64,000 bases of DNA. Source: Tolypothrix sp. PCC 7910 (lineage in GTDB: Bacteria > Cyanobacteriota > Cyanobacteriia > Cyanobacteriales > Nostocaceae). The notes beneath the pieces are model-generated. The model made no database searches, had not been told where the DNA came from, and saw only the letters and a program-made list of their open reading frames with translations. This document shows, piece by piece, positions 18,775-27,255 of the stretch. How positions within the stretch are numbered: position 1 is the first letter of the stretch; every line of letters starts with the position of its first letter. Where the stretch lies: positions 2,295,501-2,359,500 of the forward strand of contig NZ_CP050440.1 of the NCBI RefSeq assembly GCF_011769525.1, written 5' to 3'. A program made the translations under genes and the position numbers.

Positions 18775-20145
18775 TCAGAAATATTTAGACATTAGTTTAT
18801 TCAATAACTGTGATGTACCCAACAAAATAAATGCCAACAATCCAGATAAAATAATTAACAAAACCGCAACTATTAAACCATTGATACCTGACCATAAAGG
18901 ATTAATAATTTGCCAGCGCTGGAAGATAAATACAATAAATAAATTTGTTAACAGAGCAATTAAAAATAAATAACTCTTTTCAAATACAGGGCGAGATTGA
19001 ATAAAAATTAAAAATCCTAAAATTATCAACCATAACCCCGAACTAATCAACGTAGTTCCTAAAAAACTCAGTAATACAATAGCCAAAAAAGAACTACCTG
19101 TACCTACAATCACAGCCCCAGGTAATAGTTCTTGCAGCGAGATGTGTGAAATACTTTGGTTAGTTTGTTGGGGAATCCGTCCCCGTGATTGAAATAACTG
19201 TTCTGGTGAAAAGATGGTATGTGGTACCTTGGGATTTAAACCTGGCTGAACATTTAAATCTAATAATACTGCCTGAGCCGATTGATAACGTTGCTCATGG
19301 TTTTCTGGCATTAACCTATCGATAATCAGCGCTAATTCCTGACTTATTGGTTGCGACAATTGAGTGCGCCAATTATTAGTCCAGCTAAAACCTTGCTTCA
19401 TCCACAGTTGGGATGGAGTAATATTAGTCAGCAGATGAAAACACGTGATTCCCAAACTATATAAATCGCTAGCTGGGTAAGCAGTACCTAACTGAAGTTG
19501 TTCTATTGGTGCATAACCCAAAGAACCGATAATTGTTCCTGGTGATGTGTTTGCTGCTTCCGTTTTTTGTTTGGATACACCAAAATCGATCAACACCAAC
19601 TTACCATCATGTTGACGACGAATAATATTTTCGGCTTTAATATCGCGGTGGATAACTTGTTGTTCATGGATGGTATTCAGAACAGGTAACAAGTCATTTA
19701 AGAGTTGACGAATTTTTGTTTCATCAAATACTCCCTGCTGCTTTAACTCTTGCAAGAGATTTTGTCCCTCAATCAACTCTTGCACTACATACAGGTAGTC
19801 ATTTTCTTTAAAGTAGGCTAAAAGTGTGGGGATTTGGTCATGTTTTCCTAACTCTTGTAAGCGTTTAGCTTCTCTCTCAAACAACTCAGTTGCTTTTTTT
19901 TGGGCATCGCTACCGCCACCACTGTAAAATTGACCGCGAACTAGCTGTTTAACAACACATTTCTCGTTGAGCTTGTCTATATCTTCTGCTAGATAAGTAC
20001 GTGCAAACCCTCCTCTGCCAATTGGTTGGATAATACGATAACGATTTCTTAGTAGATACACTAATCCTGTTCCACAGCTTAAACAAAAGTGGGAGCCATC
20101 AGGATTTCGAGGATTTGGACAATCGGGGTTTAGGCAGCAGATCAT
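18775..20145 (-). CDS. Membrane Ser/Thr protein kinase with N-terminal zinc ribbon
   Basis: A 456-residue Hanks-type kinase. The first 30 residues form a four-cysteine ribbon (CLNPDCPNPRNPDGSHFCLSCG), common at the start of cyanobacterial kinases. The kinase domain (about 35-290) shows IGRGGFARTYLAED, the ATP lysine in KCVVKQL, the catalytic HRDIKAENII, and LIDFGVSK; the APE-equivalent is YAPIEQL. After a Gln/Pro-rich linker, three to four hydrophobic helices (about 340-445) anchor it. All key catalytic residues are present, so it should be active. It is probably cotranscribed with the binding protein downstream. Targets are unknown. Confidence 0.92.
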   Translation of the reverse strand: MICCLNPDCPNPRNPDGSHFCLSCGTGLVYLLRNRYRIIQPIGRGGFARTYLAEDIDKLNEKCVVKQLVRGQFYSGGGSDAQKKATELFEREAKRLQELGKHDQIPTLLAYFKENDYLYVVQELIEGQNLLQELKQQGVFDETKIRQLLNDLLPVLNTIHEQQVIHRDIKAENIIRRQHDGKLVLIDFGVSKQKTEAANTSPGTIIGSLGYAPIEQLQLGTAYPASDLYSLGITCFHLLTNITPSQLWMKQGFSWTNNWRTQLSQPISQELALIIDRLMPENHEQRYQSAQAVLLDLNVQPGLNPKVPHTIFSPEQLFQSRGRIPQQTNQSISHISLQELLPGAVIVGTGSSFLAIVLLSFLGTTLISSGLWLIILGFLIFIQSRPVFEKSYLFLIALLTNLFIVFIFQRWQIINPLWSGINGLIVAVLLIILSGLLAFILLGTSQLLNKLMSKYF

Positions 20146-20404
20146 ATAGCTATCGCTGTCATTTTATTAACAACTAAAATATATCTTAAATTCTCTTGTA
20201 CTCCGGGACTGACCTCTCTTTTACTAATAATTCTTATAGTTTTGCTCTTAAAGGATTCCTATGGGATTTTAACAATAGACTCAGTTGCACATTTGCCTAT
20301 TCGACACTTAAACTTTTAGTGTGCGTAATTTATGCAAAAAATCAACTGGATTTCTATATCTATACAGACAAAAAGACATCTCTGATTGTTGCGACCAATC
20401 TCTT

Positions 20405-21364
20405 TTAGTTAGCTAATCTTAATTCGGCTAAAGCAACAGCACCCCATAAAGGTGCATCATCAGCTAAAGCAGCTGAAATTATTTCAAAATCAACTTCTGG
20501 TAGTGCTGTTTCTCTTGCTACTTGACGTAAAATTTCCCACCATTGATTACCAGCTTTAGTTACGCTTCCACCTAAGATAAATAATTGCGGGTTCACTAAG
20601 TTTGCTATATTACCAATACCCGTACCTAAAGCCCAAGCAGATTTGCGTAAAACCTCCACAGCTAAATCATCCCCAGCAGCAGCCGCTTGACTGATTAATT
20701 GTCCTGTTAAAAGTTCTAAATTATCCTCTACCAAACTCCGTAATATCTTCCCTTCCCAGAGTTTTGGTTGTGCTGTTAAAGCTTCTCTGGTATTTTGTGC
20801 CATGTAAGGGCCAGAAGCCAAACGTTCCACACATCCGCGTTTCCCACACAAACATACCGGGCCAGCTGGGTCTACTACAATATGTCCAATTTCTCCAGCC
20901 ATCCCTCCTGTACCGCGCCAAGGCTGGCCATTGAGTATCCAACCACCACCCACACCAGTGCTAACGGTAATGTAAAACAGGCTATCGTAACCTTGACCTG
21001 CACCAAAGCGATGTTCGCCTAAAGCAGCGACATTAGCATCATTATCCACTGCTGCAGGAACGCCAAACTCTTGTTCTAACAACTCTTGGAGGGGAATATT
21101 TTCCCAGCCAGGAACATGGTGAGACAGCCGCACTGTACCTGTAGTAGCGTCTACAGGCCCGCCAAAGCTGACACCAATAGCGGCGGGTTGAGTATCTTGC
21201 AACAAAGAATGAATGAGCGATCGCATAATCTCTATATCAGTGTTAGCATTAGCGATCGCTGGTGATAGGCGACGTTCATAACGCAGCCATTCTCGAGAAC
21301 CAATATTTACAGTTGCTGCGGCTAACTTAGTTCCGCCAAAGTCGAGAGCTAATATTGATGTCAT
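20405..21364 (-). CDS. ROK-family sugar kinase (glucokinase-like)
   Basis: A 319-residue ROK protein. The ATP-binding DFGGTKLAAA is at residues 8-17, and the substrate aspartate region is AAVDNDANVAALGE (about 103-116). The ROK signature GGMAGEIGHIVVDPAGP is followed by the zinc cluster CLCGKRGCVE (about 170-180). This pattern is that of cytosolic glucose/fructose/N-acetyl-sugar kinases. There is no N-terminal HTH, so it is an enzyme rather than a ROK repressor. Sugar specificity cannot be told from sequence here; glucokinase is the commonest annotation. It is monocistronic by spacing. Confidence 0.9.
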   Translation of the reverse strand: MTSILALDFGGTKLAAATVNIGSREWLRYERRLSPAIANANTDIEIMRSLIHSLLQDTQPAAIGVSFGGPVDATTGTVRLSHHVPGWENIPLQELLEQEFGVPAAVDNDANVAALGEHRFGAGQGYDSLFYITVSTGVGGGWILNGQPWRGTGGMAGEIGHIVVDPAGPVCLCGKRGCVERLASGPYMAQNTREALTAQPKLWEGKILRSLVEDNLELLTGQLISQAAAAGDDLAVEVLRKSAWALGTGIGNIANLVNPQLFILGGSVTKAGNQWWEILRQVARETALPEVDFEIISAALADDAPLWGAVALAELRLAN

Positions 21365-21578
21365 ACAATTTGGGATTTTAGATTTTGGATTGGGGATTTA
21401 GAATTGCTTTTTGGATTTAGCTTGTGCAAATCAATGTACCGCTATCATCTTTTAATTTGATGTCAAAATCTTTAATTCTCACTGTTGCACATAAAAATGT
21501 TGAGTTTCTTTCTTAAGAAAGATGTTGGCGACCAAGATAAATTCAACACTAGAGAAAATTATATGATTTAGCGCACTC

Positions 21579-21827
21579 ATGACTTCCGAGCAGTCTCAAC
21601 CACGCATCGATTTTTCTCATGCTAAAGAACCTGCTGTCTCTCACAATATTGAGCAGCAAAAATATCTACAAAAATCCCAAGAAATCAGTGGAGAAATTCA
21701 GCAACAACCTCTAGCTGATGATTTAACTCATCCAGAACCAAGTACAGAAAATGTTGGAGAACGTCAAATGATTGTTGCTAATATTCCAGGGGGAGCAGCA
21801 GCAGATCTTAATGATGCTCATGATTGA
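21579..21827 (+). CDS. Small hydrophilic hypothetical protein
   Basis: An 82-residue, Gln/Glu-rich protein with no recognised domain (starts MTSEQSQPRIDFSHAKEPAV, ends with acidic ADLNDAHD). It looks intrinsically disordered. The last 20 bp overlap the 3' end of the convergent Mut7-C gene. No strong ribosome-binding site is seen. I keep it because its composition is protein-like and the frame is not a shadow of another gene, but it could be spurious. Confidence 0.45.
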   Translation: MTSEQSQPRIDFSHAKEPAVSHNIEQQKYLQKSQEISGEIQQQPLADDLTHPEPSTENVGERQMIVANIPGGAAADLNDAHD

Positions 21828-22575
21828 ATTGCTCAGTTTTTTCGGAATTTAATACTTCATCAATAAACTGTTGCAATCGTTCATAATGGGTTCCTTTCCA
21901 ATAAATTTGAGCGCAGTTTTGGCAGCGATGAAAGTCCTGATTTTGTAATTGCACACTTTCAGGGAGTAGATCAATGATAGTTTCCTTCGCTATCGATTCT
22001 AGTAAACCATTGCAACGCAAACATCGTTGAAAGGGTGATACTAACTTAAACAAATCAAATCGTCGCAGTACTTCTATGATTTGCTGTTGGGGATTTGTAC
22101 TTCTGACATAATAGCCATGCTTTACTAAACTACGCATCAATAAACCCTTATCACGGGTCAAAAGAATCCGTTCTTGGCTGTGAGAAACCTCAGCTAATTC
22201 CTCATCACCATAATCATTACGATATAAAGTATCAAAGCCTAACAGCCTTAAAGATGTGGCTAATTTACCTAAATGAATATCTAAAACAAAGCGAATAATA
22301 CTCAGTGGTTGCGGACGTATAGAAGTGCTTTGTGTATTAGTCACAGAGATGGGATAAACATTAATAATATCTCCATCCTGAACAATATAAGAAAAATCCA
22401 CGTAATTATTATTTACTTCAATAGCATCAACTTCTGGATGGGGAACCCCTAGAGACTCAATCATGTCTTTGATTGAGGCTCTTTCCCCAAAATTATGTAT
22501 GATTTTGACTCGCCTTTTATGGCGTGGTAAAAAATCGTTTAATTCTGCATGAAAGTGGAAATAAGCAATAGACAT
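21808..22575 (-). CDS. Mut7-C RNase-domain protein with ubiquitin-like N-terminus
   Basis: A 255-residue protein. The N-terminal 85 residues (FHFHAELNDFLP...VQDGDIINVYPI) match the ubiquitin/ThiS-like fold that precedes Mut7-C. Residues about 95-245 are Mut7-C, a PIN-type RNase fold: RFVLDIHLGKLATSLRLLGFDT, ILLTRDKGLL, and two zinc-binding pairs, CLRCNG and CQNCAQIYW. I start it at the ATG at 22575; an in-frame ATG at 22599 lies inside a TAATGGG repeat tract and gives a non-conserved extension. Function in bacteria is not established; RNA cleavage or toxin-like activity is possible from the fold. Confidence 0.88.
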   Translation of the reverse strand: MSIAYFHFHAELNDFLPRHKRRVKIIHNFGERASIKDMIESLGVPHPEVDAIEVNNNYVDFSYIVQDGDIINVYPISVTNTQSTSIRPQPLSIIRFVLDIHLGKLATSLRLLGFDTLYRNDYGDEELAEVSHSQERILLTRDKGLLMRSLVKHGYYVRSTNPQQQIIEVLRRFDLFKLVSPFQRCLRCNGLLESIAKETIIDLLPESVQLQNQDFHRCQNCAQIYWKGTHYERLQQFIDEVLNSEKTEQFNHEHH

Positions 22576-22829
22576 AATGGGTAATGGGTAATTGTCCATT
22601 GGTAATTGGTAATGGTGAATTTTTGGGATTAATTACTTTTGATTTAGGTTTCTCAGCAATAACACATATATTGTGCATATTAAAATTTTATCAATCTCTT
22701 TTGGAGTAGGCATCTTGCCTATCCTGGTGATGAAATTTCAACGCTGATTAGCTGAGGTAATTTTGTTACAACACTCCACAACCTTTGATTTCTGGGAAAA
22801 ATTCGCTTCCCCACAAGAACGAAGTTTAA

Positions 22830-22868
22830 TTACCAATTACCAATTACTAATTACCAATTACCAATTTA
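22830..22868. repeat. STRR-type repeats (CAATTAC heptamers) after argJ
   Basis: Tandem ACCAATT/CAATTAC heptamers immediately at the 3' end of argJ. A related tract (TGGTAAT units) lies upstream of the Mut7-C gene at about 22578-22618. Confidence 0.7.
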
Positions 22869-24110
22869 TCAAGTAGTGTATTCGGCGTTAATTTTCACAT
22901 AGTCGTAACTCAAGTCACAACCCCAAGCTTTACCACTACCATAACCGTTACCAATGCTAACAAAAATTAAAACTGTATCTTCTTTGAGATACGCACCTGC
23001 TGCAGCTTGTTTTAAATAAGCACTCGCTGCGGCACGATCAAATGATAGTGGTTGACCATTTTCTAAAAGTAAGAAATCCCCTAGCTTGATTTGCAAATTT
23101 TCTTGCTCAAAGGGTACACCTGCACGTCCAGCGGCGGCGGCGATACGTCCCCAGTTGGGATCGCGTCCAAAAATTGCAGATTTTACTAAGGACGAACCTG
23201 CAATGGTTTTAGCAATTTGACGCGCTGAAGTTTCATCATGGGCCCCTGTAACTTGCACTTCCATTAGACAAGTTGCGCCTTCACCATCACGGGCAATCGC
23301 TTTTGCTAAATGCTGGCATACTGCTGTTAACATTGCTTCTAGTTTTTCCGCTTCTGGCCCCATTTCAATAATCGCTGGGGTGCGGGATTGTCCATTGGCT
23401 AAGGCGATTAAGCTGTCATTGGTGCTGGTATCACCATCAACGGTAATGGAATTAAAGCTTCTGTCGGCGGCGCGACTCAACATTTGTTGCCAAAGCGCTG
23501 GCGATACAACCGCATCACAGGTGACAAATGCCAGCATAGTTGCCATATTGGGGTGAATCATCCCCGAACCTTTGGCAATTCCACCGATTCGCACGGGGCG
23601 ATCGCCTATAGTTGTCTCTAAAGCAATGGATTTAGGCACCAAATCTGTAGTAATAATTGCTCCCGCCGCTGCATCTGAGCCTGTTTCTGAAAGCGCAGCT
23701 ATCAGTTGCGGAATTCCGGCTTTGAGTTTATCCATCTTGATGCGCTGTCCAATCACCCCAGTGGAAGCCAATAATACAGATTCACTAGGGATATTCAAAG
23801 CTTGGGCTACTGTCATCGCTGATTCTAAAGCATCAAACCAGCCTTGAGTACCTGTAGCTGCGTTTGCTTGTCCAGCATTACAGAGAATTGCCCGTGCATT
23901 CTGCTTGGCTTGTAAGCGTTGGCGACAATAATCTACACAGGCGGCTCTAACTTGACTAGTGGTAAACACACCTGCTGCGATCGCTTCTACATCTGACAAT
24001 ATCAAAGCTAAATCAGGTAATCCCGAAGGCTTTAAACCTGCGGTAATTCCTGCTGCTCGATATCCCCTTGGTGCTGTGATACCACCCGTAATCTCGTGCC
24101 AGTCTGCCAT
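22869..24110 (-). CDS. argJ: ArgJ: glutamate/ornithine N-acetyltransferase
   Basis: Bifunctional enzyme of the cyclic arginine pathway. It transfers acetyl from N-acetylornithine to glutamate, and may also use acetyl-CoA. At 413 residues it is full length. The precursor cleaves itself before a threonine nucleophile: the motif KGSGMIHPNMATML places the scissile bond at Ala190-Thr191. Other landmarks are LLASTGVIGQRI (about 114-124), DGDTSTNDS, and SAIFGRDPNWGRIAAAAGRAG near 330. Arginine synthesis feeds cyanophycin in many cyanobacteria. No other arg gene is adjacent, as is usual in this phylum. Confidence 0.97.
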   Translation of the reverse strand: MADWHEITGGITAPRGYRAAGITAGLKPSGLPDLALILSDVEAIAAGVFTTSQVRAACVDYCRQRLQAKQNARAILCNAGQANAATGTQGWFDALESAMTVAQALNIPSESVLLASTGVIGQRIKMDKLKAGIPQLIAALSETGSDAAAGAIITTDLVPKSIALETTIGDRPVRIGGIAKGSGMIHPNMATMLAFVTCDAVVSPALWQQMLSRAADRSFNSITVDGDTSTNDSLIALANGQSRTPAIIEMGPEAEKLEAMLTAVCQHLAKAIARDGEGATCLMEVQVTGAHDETSARQIAKTIAGSSLVKSAIFGRDPNWGRIAAAAGRAGVPFEQENLQIKLGDFLLLENGQPLSFDRAAASAYLKQAAAGAYLKEDTVLIFVSIGNGYGSGKAWGCDLSYDYVKINAEYTT

Positions 24111-24304
24111 GATTATTCTCCCACAACTATCTAATGGCTCGACTGGCGATTATACCAAGTCTTATGTAATTCCAAATTCAAACTTTAAAATTCCATAGGA
24201 TTGGGGGTTAGGGACTGGGGACTTAGAGATGAGGAGGATGAAGGGAAATAACAAACACCAATTACCAATTACCCATTACCTATTACCAAATAACTTTTAA
24301 GTAC

Positions 24305-24324
24305 AGACGCGATTAATCGCGTCT
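24305..24324. repeat. Dispersed palindrome, copy 1
   Basis: AGACGCGATTAATCGCGTCT, a perfect 20-bp palindrome. Further copies are at 57920-57951 and 62937-62956, and a diverged one at 24659-24678. Confidence 0.8.
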
Positions 24325-24357
24325 CTCCAATTCTTAACAACATCAAAAATTGAAAAA

Positions 24358-24457
24358 GGAGAGCCACTTGGGCAGCTCTCCAGATCATCAGGGTGCATCT
24401 ATATACCACATCATAACATATTTTCGCTGAGGGGCAATACCCCTTAATCAGGTTTTT
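24358..24457 (+). ncRNA. Two-hairpin repeat, copy A (possible small RNA)
   Basis: Hairpin 1 is GGAGAGC (24358-24364) pairing with GCTCTCC (24375-24381) around a CACTTGGGCA loop. The conserved linker ATCATCAGGGTGCATC follows, then hairpin 2 (AGGGG-CAATA-CCCCT, 24430-24444) and T5 at 24453-24457. The ending resembles an intrinsic terminator. Strand is inferred from the T-run and the shared design of copies A and C. No known RNA family was recognised. Confidence 0.45.
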
Positions 24458-24503
24458 ATGAAAATATGGTGAAGTTGGCTTTCAGGTTAACACAAAAAAT
24501 ACA

Positions 24504-24600
24504 AAAGGCAACTACTTGGGCAAATTTTCAAATTATCAGCGTGCATTTACATAGCAGATAAGTAGATTTTCAACATGAGTGATACTACTTGTTATTTAAT
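24504..24600 (+). ncRNA. Two-hairpin repeat, copy B (diverged)
   Basis: Retains AACTACTTGGGCA and ATTATCAGCGTGCATTTACATA at the same spacing as copy A, but the first stem is largely lost and hairpin 2 is not clear. The ATCAGCGT variant is shared with copy D. Confidence 0.35.
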
Positions 24601-24870
24601 GCCTTGATTCAAAATTCTGATGAAGACTCTTCATCATCAGATACAGCCCAGTCAGTACAGATGCGATCAATCGCGTCTACTGTTTTGCCTAGCAGAAATT
24701 CTCCAAGATGATACTTGAATGGTTTCTACTTCCTTTGGAGCTAAGAGACTAGTAATTAAGCTCATCTCACCCCTCAAAGATTCACGGCATAAAGAAAGCT
24801 ATTAATGCCTAATGCCCGATGCCCGATGCCCCAATTAAGCTTTCCCGCCTACTTTTTGTAATTCACAAAA

Positions 24871-24976
24871 AAAAGAGAGCTACTTGGGCAGCTCTCCAGG
24901 TCATCAGGGTGCATCTATATAACATGATTATAGCATCTTTGTAGTGATGGGCAAGACCCCCCAATGAAAGTTTTTT
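24871..24976 (+). ncRNA. Two-hairpin repeat, copy C (possible small RNA)
   Basis: Closest to copy A. The GAGAGC (24875-24880)/GCTCTC (24891-24896) stem carries the TACTTGGGCA loop, then TCATCAGGGTGCATCTATAT, hairpin 2 (GGG-CAAGA-CCC, 24949-24959) and T6 at 24971-24976. The preserved pairing despite changes in the first stem of A (GGAGAGC to AGAGAGC) and in hairpin 2 supports a functional structure. Confidence 0.45.
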
Positions 24977-25019
24977 GTATAAATTTTTGGCAAATTTTTT
25001 GAGGCTGGGTTTGCTCAAT

Positions 25020-25110
25020 CAAAAGCAGCGCTACTTAGATAGCTTTTGAGAGCATCAGCGTATATTGTTAACAGAGTATAACATTTTGGGAGTGAGGGGT
25101 ATCACCCATC
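25020..25110 (+). ncRNA. Two-hairpin repeat, copy D (diverged)
   Basis: GCGCTACTTAGATAGC replaces the first hairpin (AGCGCTA...TAGCTTTT), followed by GCATCAGCGTATATTGTTAAC and a second hairpin GGGGTATCACCC at about 25097-25108. It is the most diverged copy, and pairs with copy C at the same spacing (about 150 bp) as B with A. Confidence 0.35.
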
Positions 25111-25402
25111 TTCATAATCTCTTGTTATCACATTTTGTTAAGCAACTACCGAACACTGGCGATATCAGAGGCTACAAGCAGCGTTTGGCAATAATTCGTA
25201 CAAACGTGTAGTGCGATCGCCTTAACTCTTCAATGATAATTGACAGGTAACCATAAACCAAAATTTAAACCTGAACCCGAATGCAGAATTGGTAGTATTT
25301 AACTGCCTAAGATGCAGGATAAGGAAATAATGCAATGACTCCATACTGGCAAGTGGCGTGTCAGTATGGAAGAAATAGCGCAGGAGTTAGTGAAGCAAAA
25401 AG

Positions 25403-26041
25403 ATGAGCGTCAGCGTCCCTATTCAAGCTATCGAACTTACTCCCGGTAGCCAGATTATGATCTCTAACCTCTCCTGGCAAGACTTTGAGCAAATTCTCAC
25501 CGATTTAGGAGAAAAGCGCAGTAGTCGCGTCACTTACTACCGAGGAATTTTAGAAATCATGTCCCCACTAGCCTTGCATGAACGTCCCCACCGCATTATT
25601 GCCGATATCGTCAAAGCTATTTTGGATATTCAAAAACGAGATTGGGAAGATTTCGGCTCAACTACGCTAAAAAGTCCAGAAATTGCTGGTATTGAACCAG
25701 ATACTTGCTTCTACATCAAAAACGCTGACCGAGTGCAAGGTTGTACCAATTTGGATTTAACAGAGTATCCACCGCCAGATTTAGCCATCGAGTCTGATGT
25801 TACCTCTAAAACTACACTTGATGCTTACGAAGCAATGGGTATTCCCGAAGTTTGGATTTACCGCACCAAACAGTTAAAAATATATCTTCTTTCTAATGAA
25901 GGCTATGTGGAAGCTTCCATCAGTCCTATTTTTCCAGATCTACCTTTAACCGAAGTAATTCCTCAAATGGTGCAAAAAGCCATTGATAGAGGAACCAGTA
26001 AAATGTTGCGCGACCTAAAAACCCAATTTCGCCCGCTATAA
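25403..26041 (+). CDS. Uma2-family PD-(D/E)XK endonuclease
   Basis: A 212-residue protein of the Uma2 family, greatly expanded in cyanobacteria. Landmarks are LSWQDFEQILTDLGEKRSSRVTYYRGILEIMSP (about 23-55), the metal-site aspartate in GIEPDTCFYI (about 96-105), and PPDLAIESDVTSKTTLDAYEAMGIPEVWIY (about 124-152) carrying the D-x-E of the nuclease core. The usual length and intact motif suggest a functional protein. Biological role is uncertain; such genes are often near mobile DNA, as here. An inverted repeat at 25341-25369 lies in its leader and could be regulatory. Confidence 0.9.
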   Translation: MSVSVPIQAIELTPGSQIMISNLSWQDFEQILTDLGEKRSSRVTYYRGILEIMSPLALHERPHRIIADIVKAILDIQKRDWEDFGSTTLKSPEIAGIEPDTCFYIKNADRVQGCTNLDLTEYPPPDLAIESDVTSKTTLDAYEAMGIPEVWIYRTKQLKIYLLSNEGYVEASISPIFPDLPLTEVIPQMVQKAIDRGTSKMLRDLKTQFRPL

Positions 26042-26171
26042 ATTTTATGGAACTCGAAAAAATTAAATATTCCTTGCGTATTTAGTTATGAATTATTTGA
26101 TTTGCTGCCAGGCGGTAAAAGCATTCTAAGCTAAATTAGTAGAAAGCATATCAGTAGTAATCCTAAATTCT

Positions 26172-27240
26172 ATGTCTTTAGCAAACCTGGGGTTGTTGGT
26201 ATTGGCATCTGGGCTTTTGGTCGCATTAATACAATCAATAATTGCAGAATCTAAACTGAGGAAAAAATTACGCAGGTATGAGGGATTGGATGATCTAGAG
26301 GTATATCAACAACAGCTAAAGTTAAATATTAATCTTCTTGAAAATCAACAAGCAACTCTAAATAGCAAAATCAGAGATAGTCAGCAGCAATTTAATGAAA
26401 TAGATGCGAAAATTTATCTTCATTCTATAGATTATTATGAACCAAAATATGACTTTATTAGTGCTGATGACTATATACTTCGTCTAAAGGACATCAAGTT
26501 ACAACAGGAAACCATGCGAAAAAATAAGCAAGCTTATATTTGTAATACTCAATAAACAACAACAAAGAGAAAAAGACCAAGAAATTAAGAAGCAAAAGAA
26601 AGAGCGTGATGCAATTGACAAAGCACGACAAAGAGCAGAAGAAGCAGCAGAAAGAGAAAACCTGCATCAACAAGAGCTTGATATAGTTAGACAAGAAATA
26701 AAAGAAGCTGAAGAAGAAAAAAGAAAACAACTAGAAATAAAAATTCAGGAACTAGAAAGACAAGTTATTGAAGATAGAATTGATAAGGAAAATGCTATTT
26801 CTGAATCGAGGAGGCTCAAATCAGGATATGTTTATGTAGTTTCTAATATCGGCTCTCTCGGACGAGATGTATATCGGATATGTATGACATCTCGTGGAGA
26901 TGAATATATCAAAGAAATGAATCCTAACGTTCCATTCCAATTTGATATTCACTTCAAAATTTACTCAGAAGATGCTTCAGATACTTTACAGCAGTTACAT
27001 CAACTTTTTGATGATAAGAGAGTAAATATAGTGAACTCAAGAAGAGATTTTTTCAAAGTTTCAATGGATGAAATTGAACAAGCAGTTAAAGCAATTAAGA
27101 AAAAAACTGGTCTTTTGAGAATTGATGAATTTGAACAAGCACCACAAGCATATGAATATCGGCAAACTTTGGCTATACGTAAAAAGAATCAGCAAGCAAG
27201 TGCAAGCAATACATTTTCAGAGGTAGATGAGATTGCTTAA
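26172..27240 (+). pseudogene. Decayed DUF4041/GIY-YIG (T5orf172) nuclease
   Basis: Two frames together trace one ancestral gene. 26172-26555 encodes a membrane-anchored helical N-terminus plus the start of DUF4041 (YEPKYDFISADDYILRLKDI). It then runs into a stop. The second frame is open from about 26521 to 27240: a long Glu/Lys/Arg/Gln-rich coiled coil, then a GIY-YIG domain (SGYVYVVSNIGSLGRDVYRICM) and its C-terminal half (ALHKA-like LHQLFDDKRVNIVNSRRDFFKVS). The middle of DUF4041 is missing and the frames differ, so an internal deletion occurred. The YIG glycine is Cys (YRIC), a further loss. The intact family is found in phage-related and defence-like settings. Confidence 0.7.
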
Positions 27241-27255
27241 AACCCATAACTTAAT

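Larger units (their letters stand above)
24111..25402. other. 1.3-kb non-coding gap with repeat families
   Basis: No protein gene is supported. The gap contains STRR-type heptamers (about 24196-24222 and 24258-24292), two copies of the AGACGCGATTAATCGCGTCT palindrome family (24305-24324 and a diverged one at 24659-24678), and four related copies of a two-hairpin repeat. Just before the Uma2 gene there is an 8-bp inverted repeat, CCATACTG (25341-25348) and CAGTATGG (25362-25369). Confidence 0.6.
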
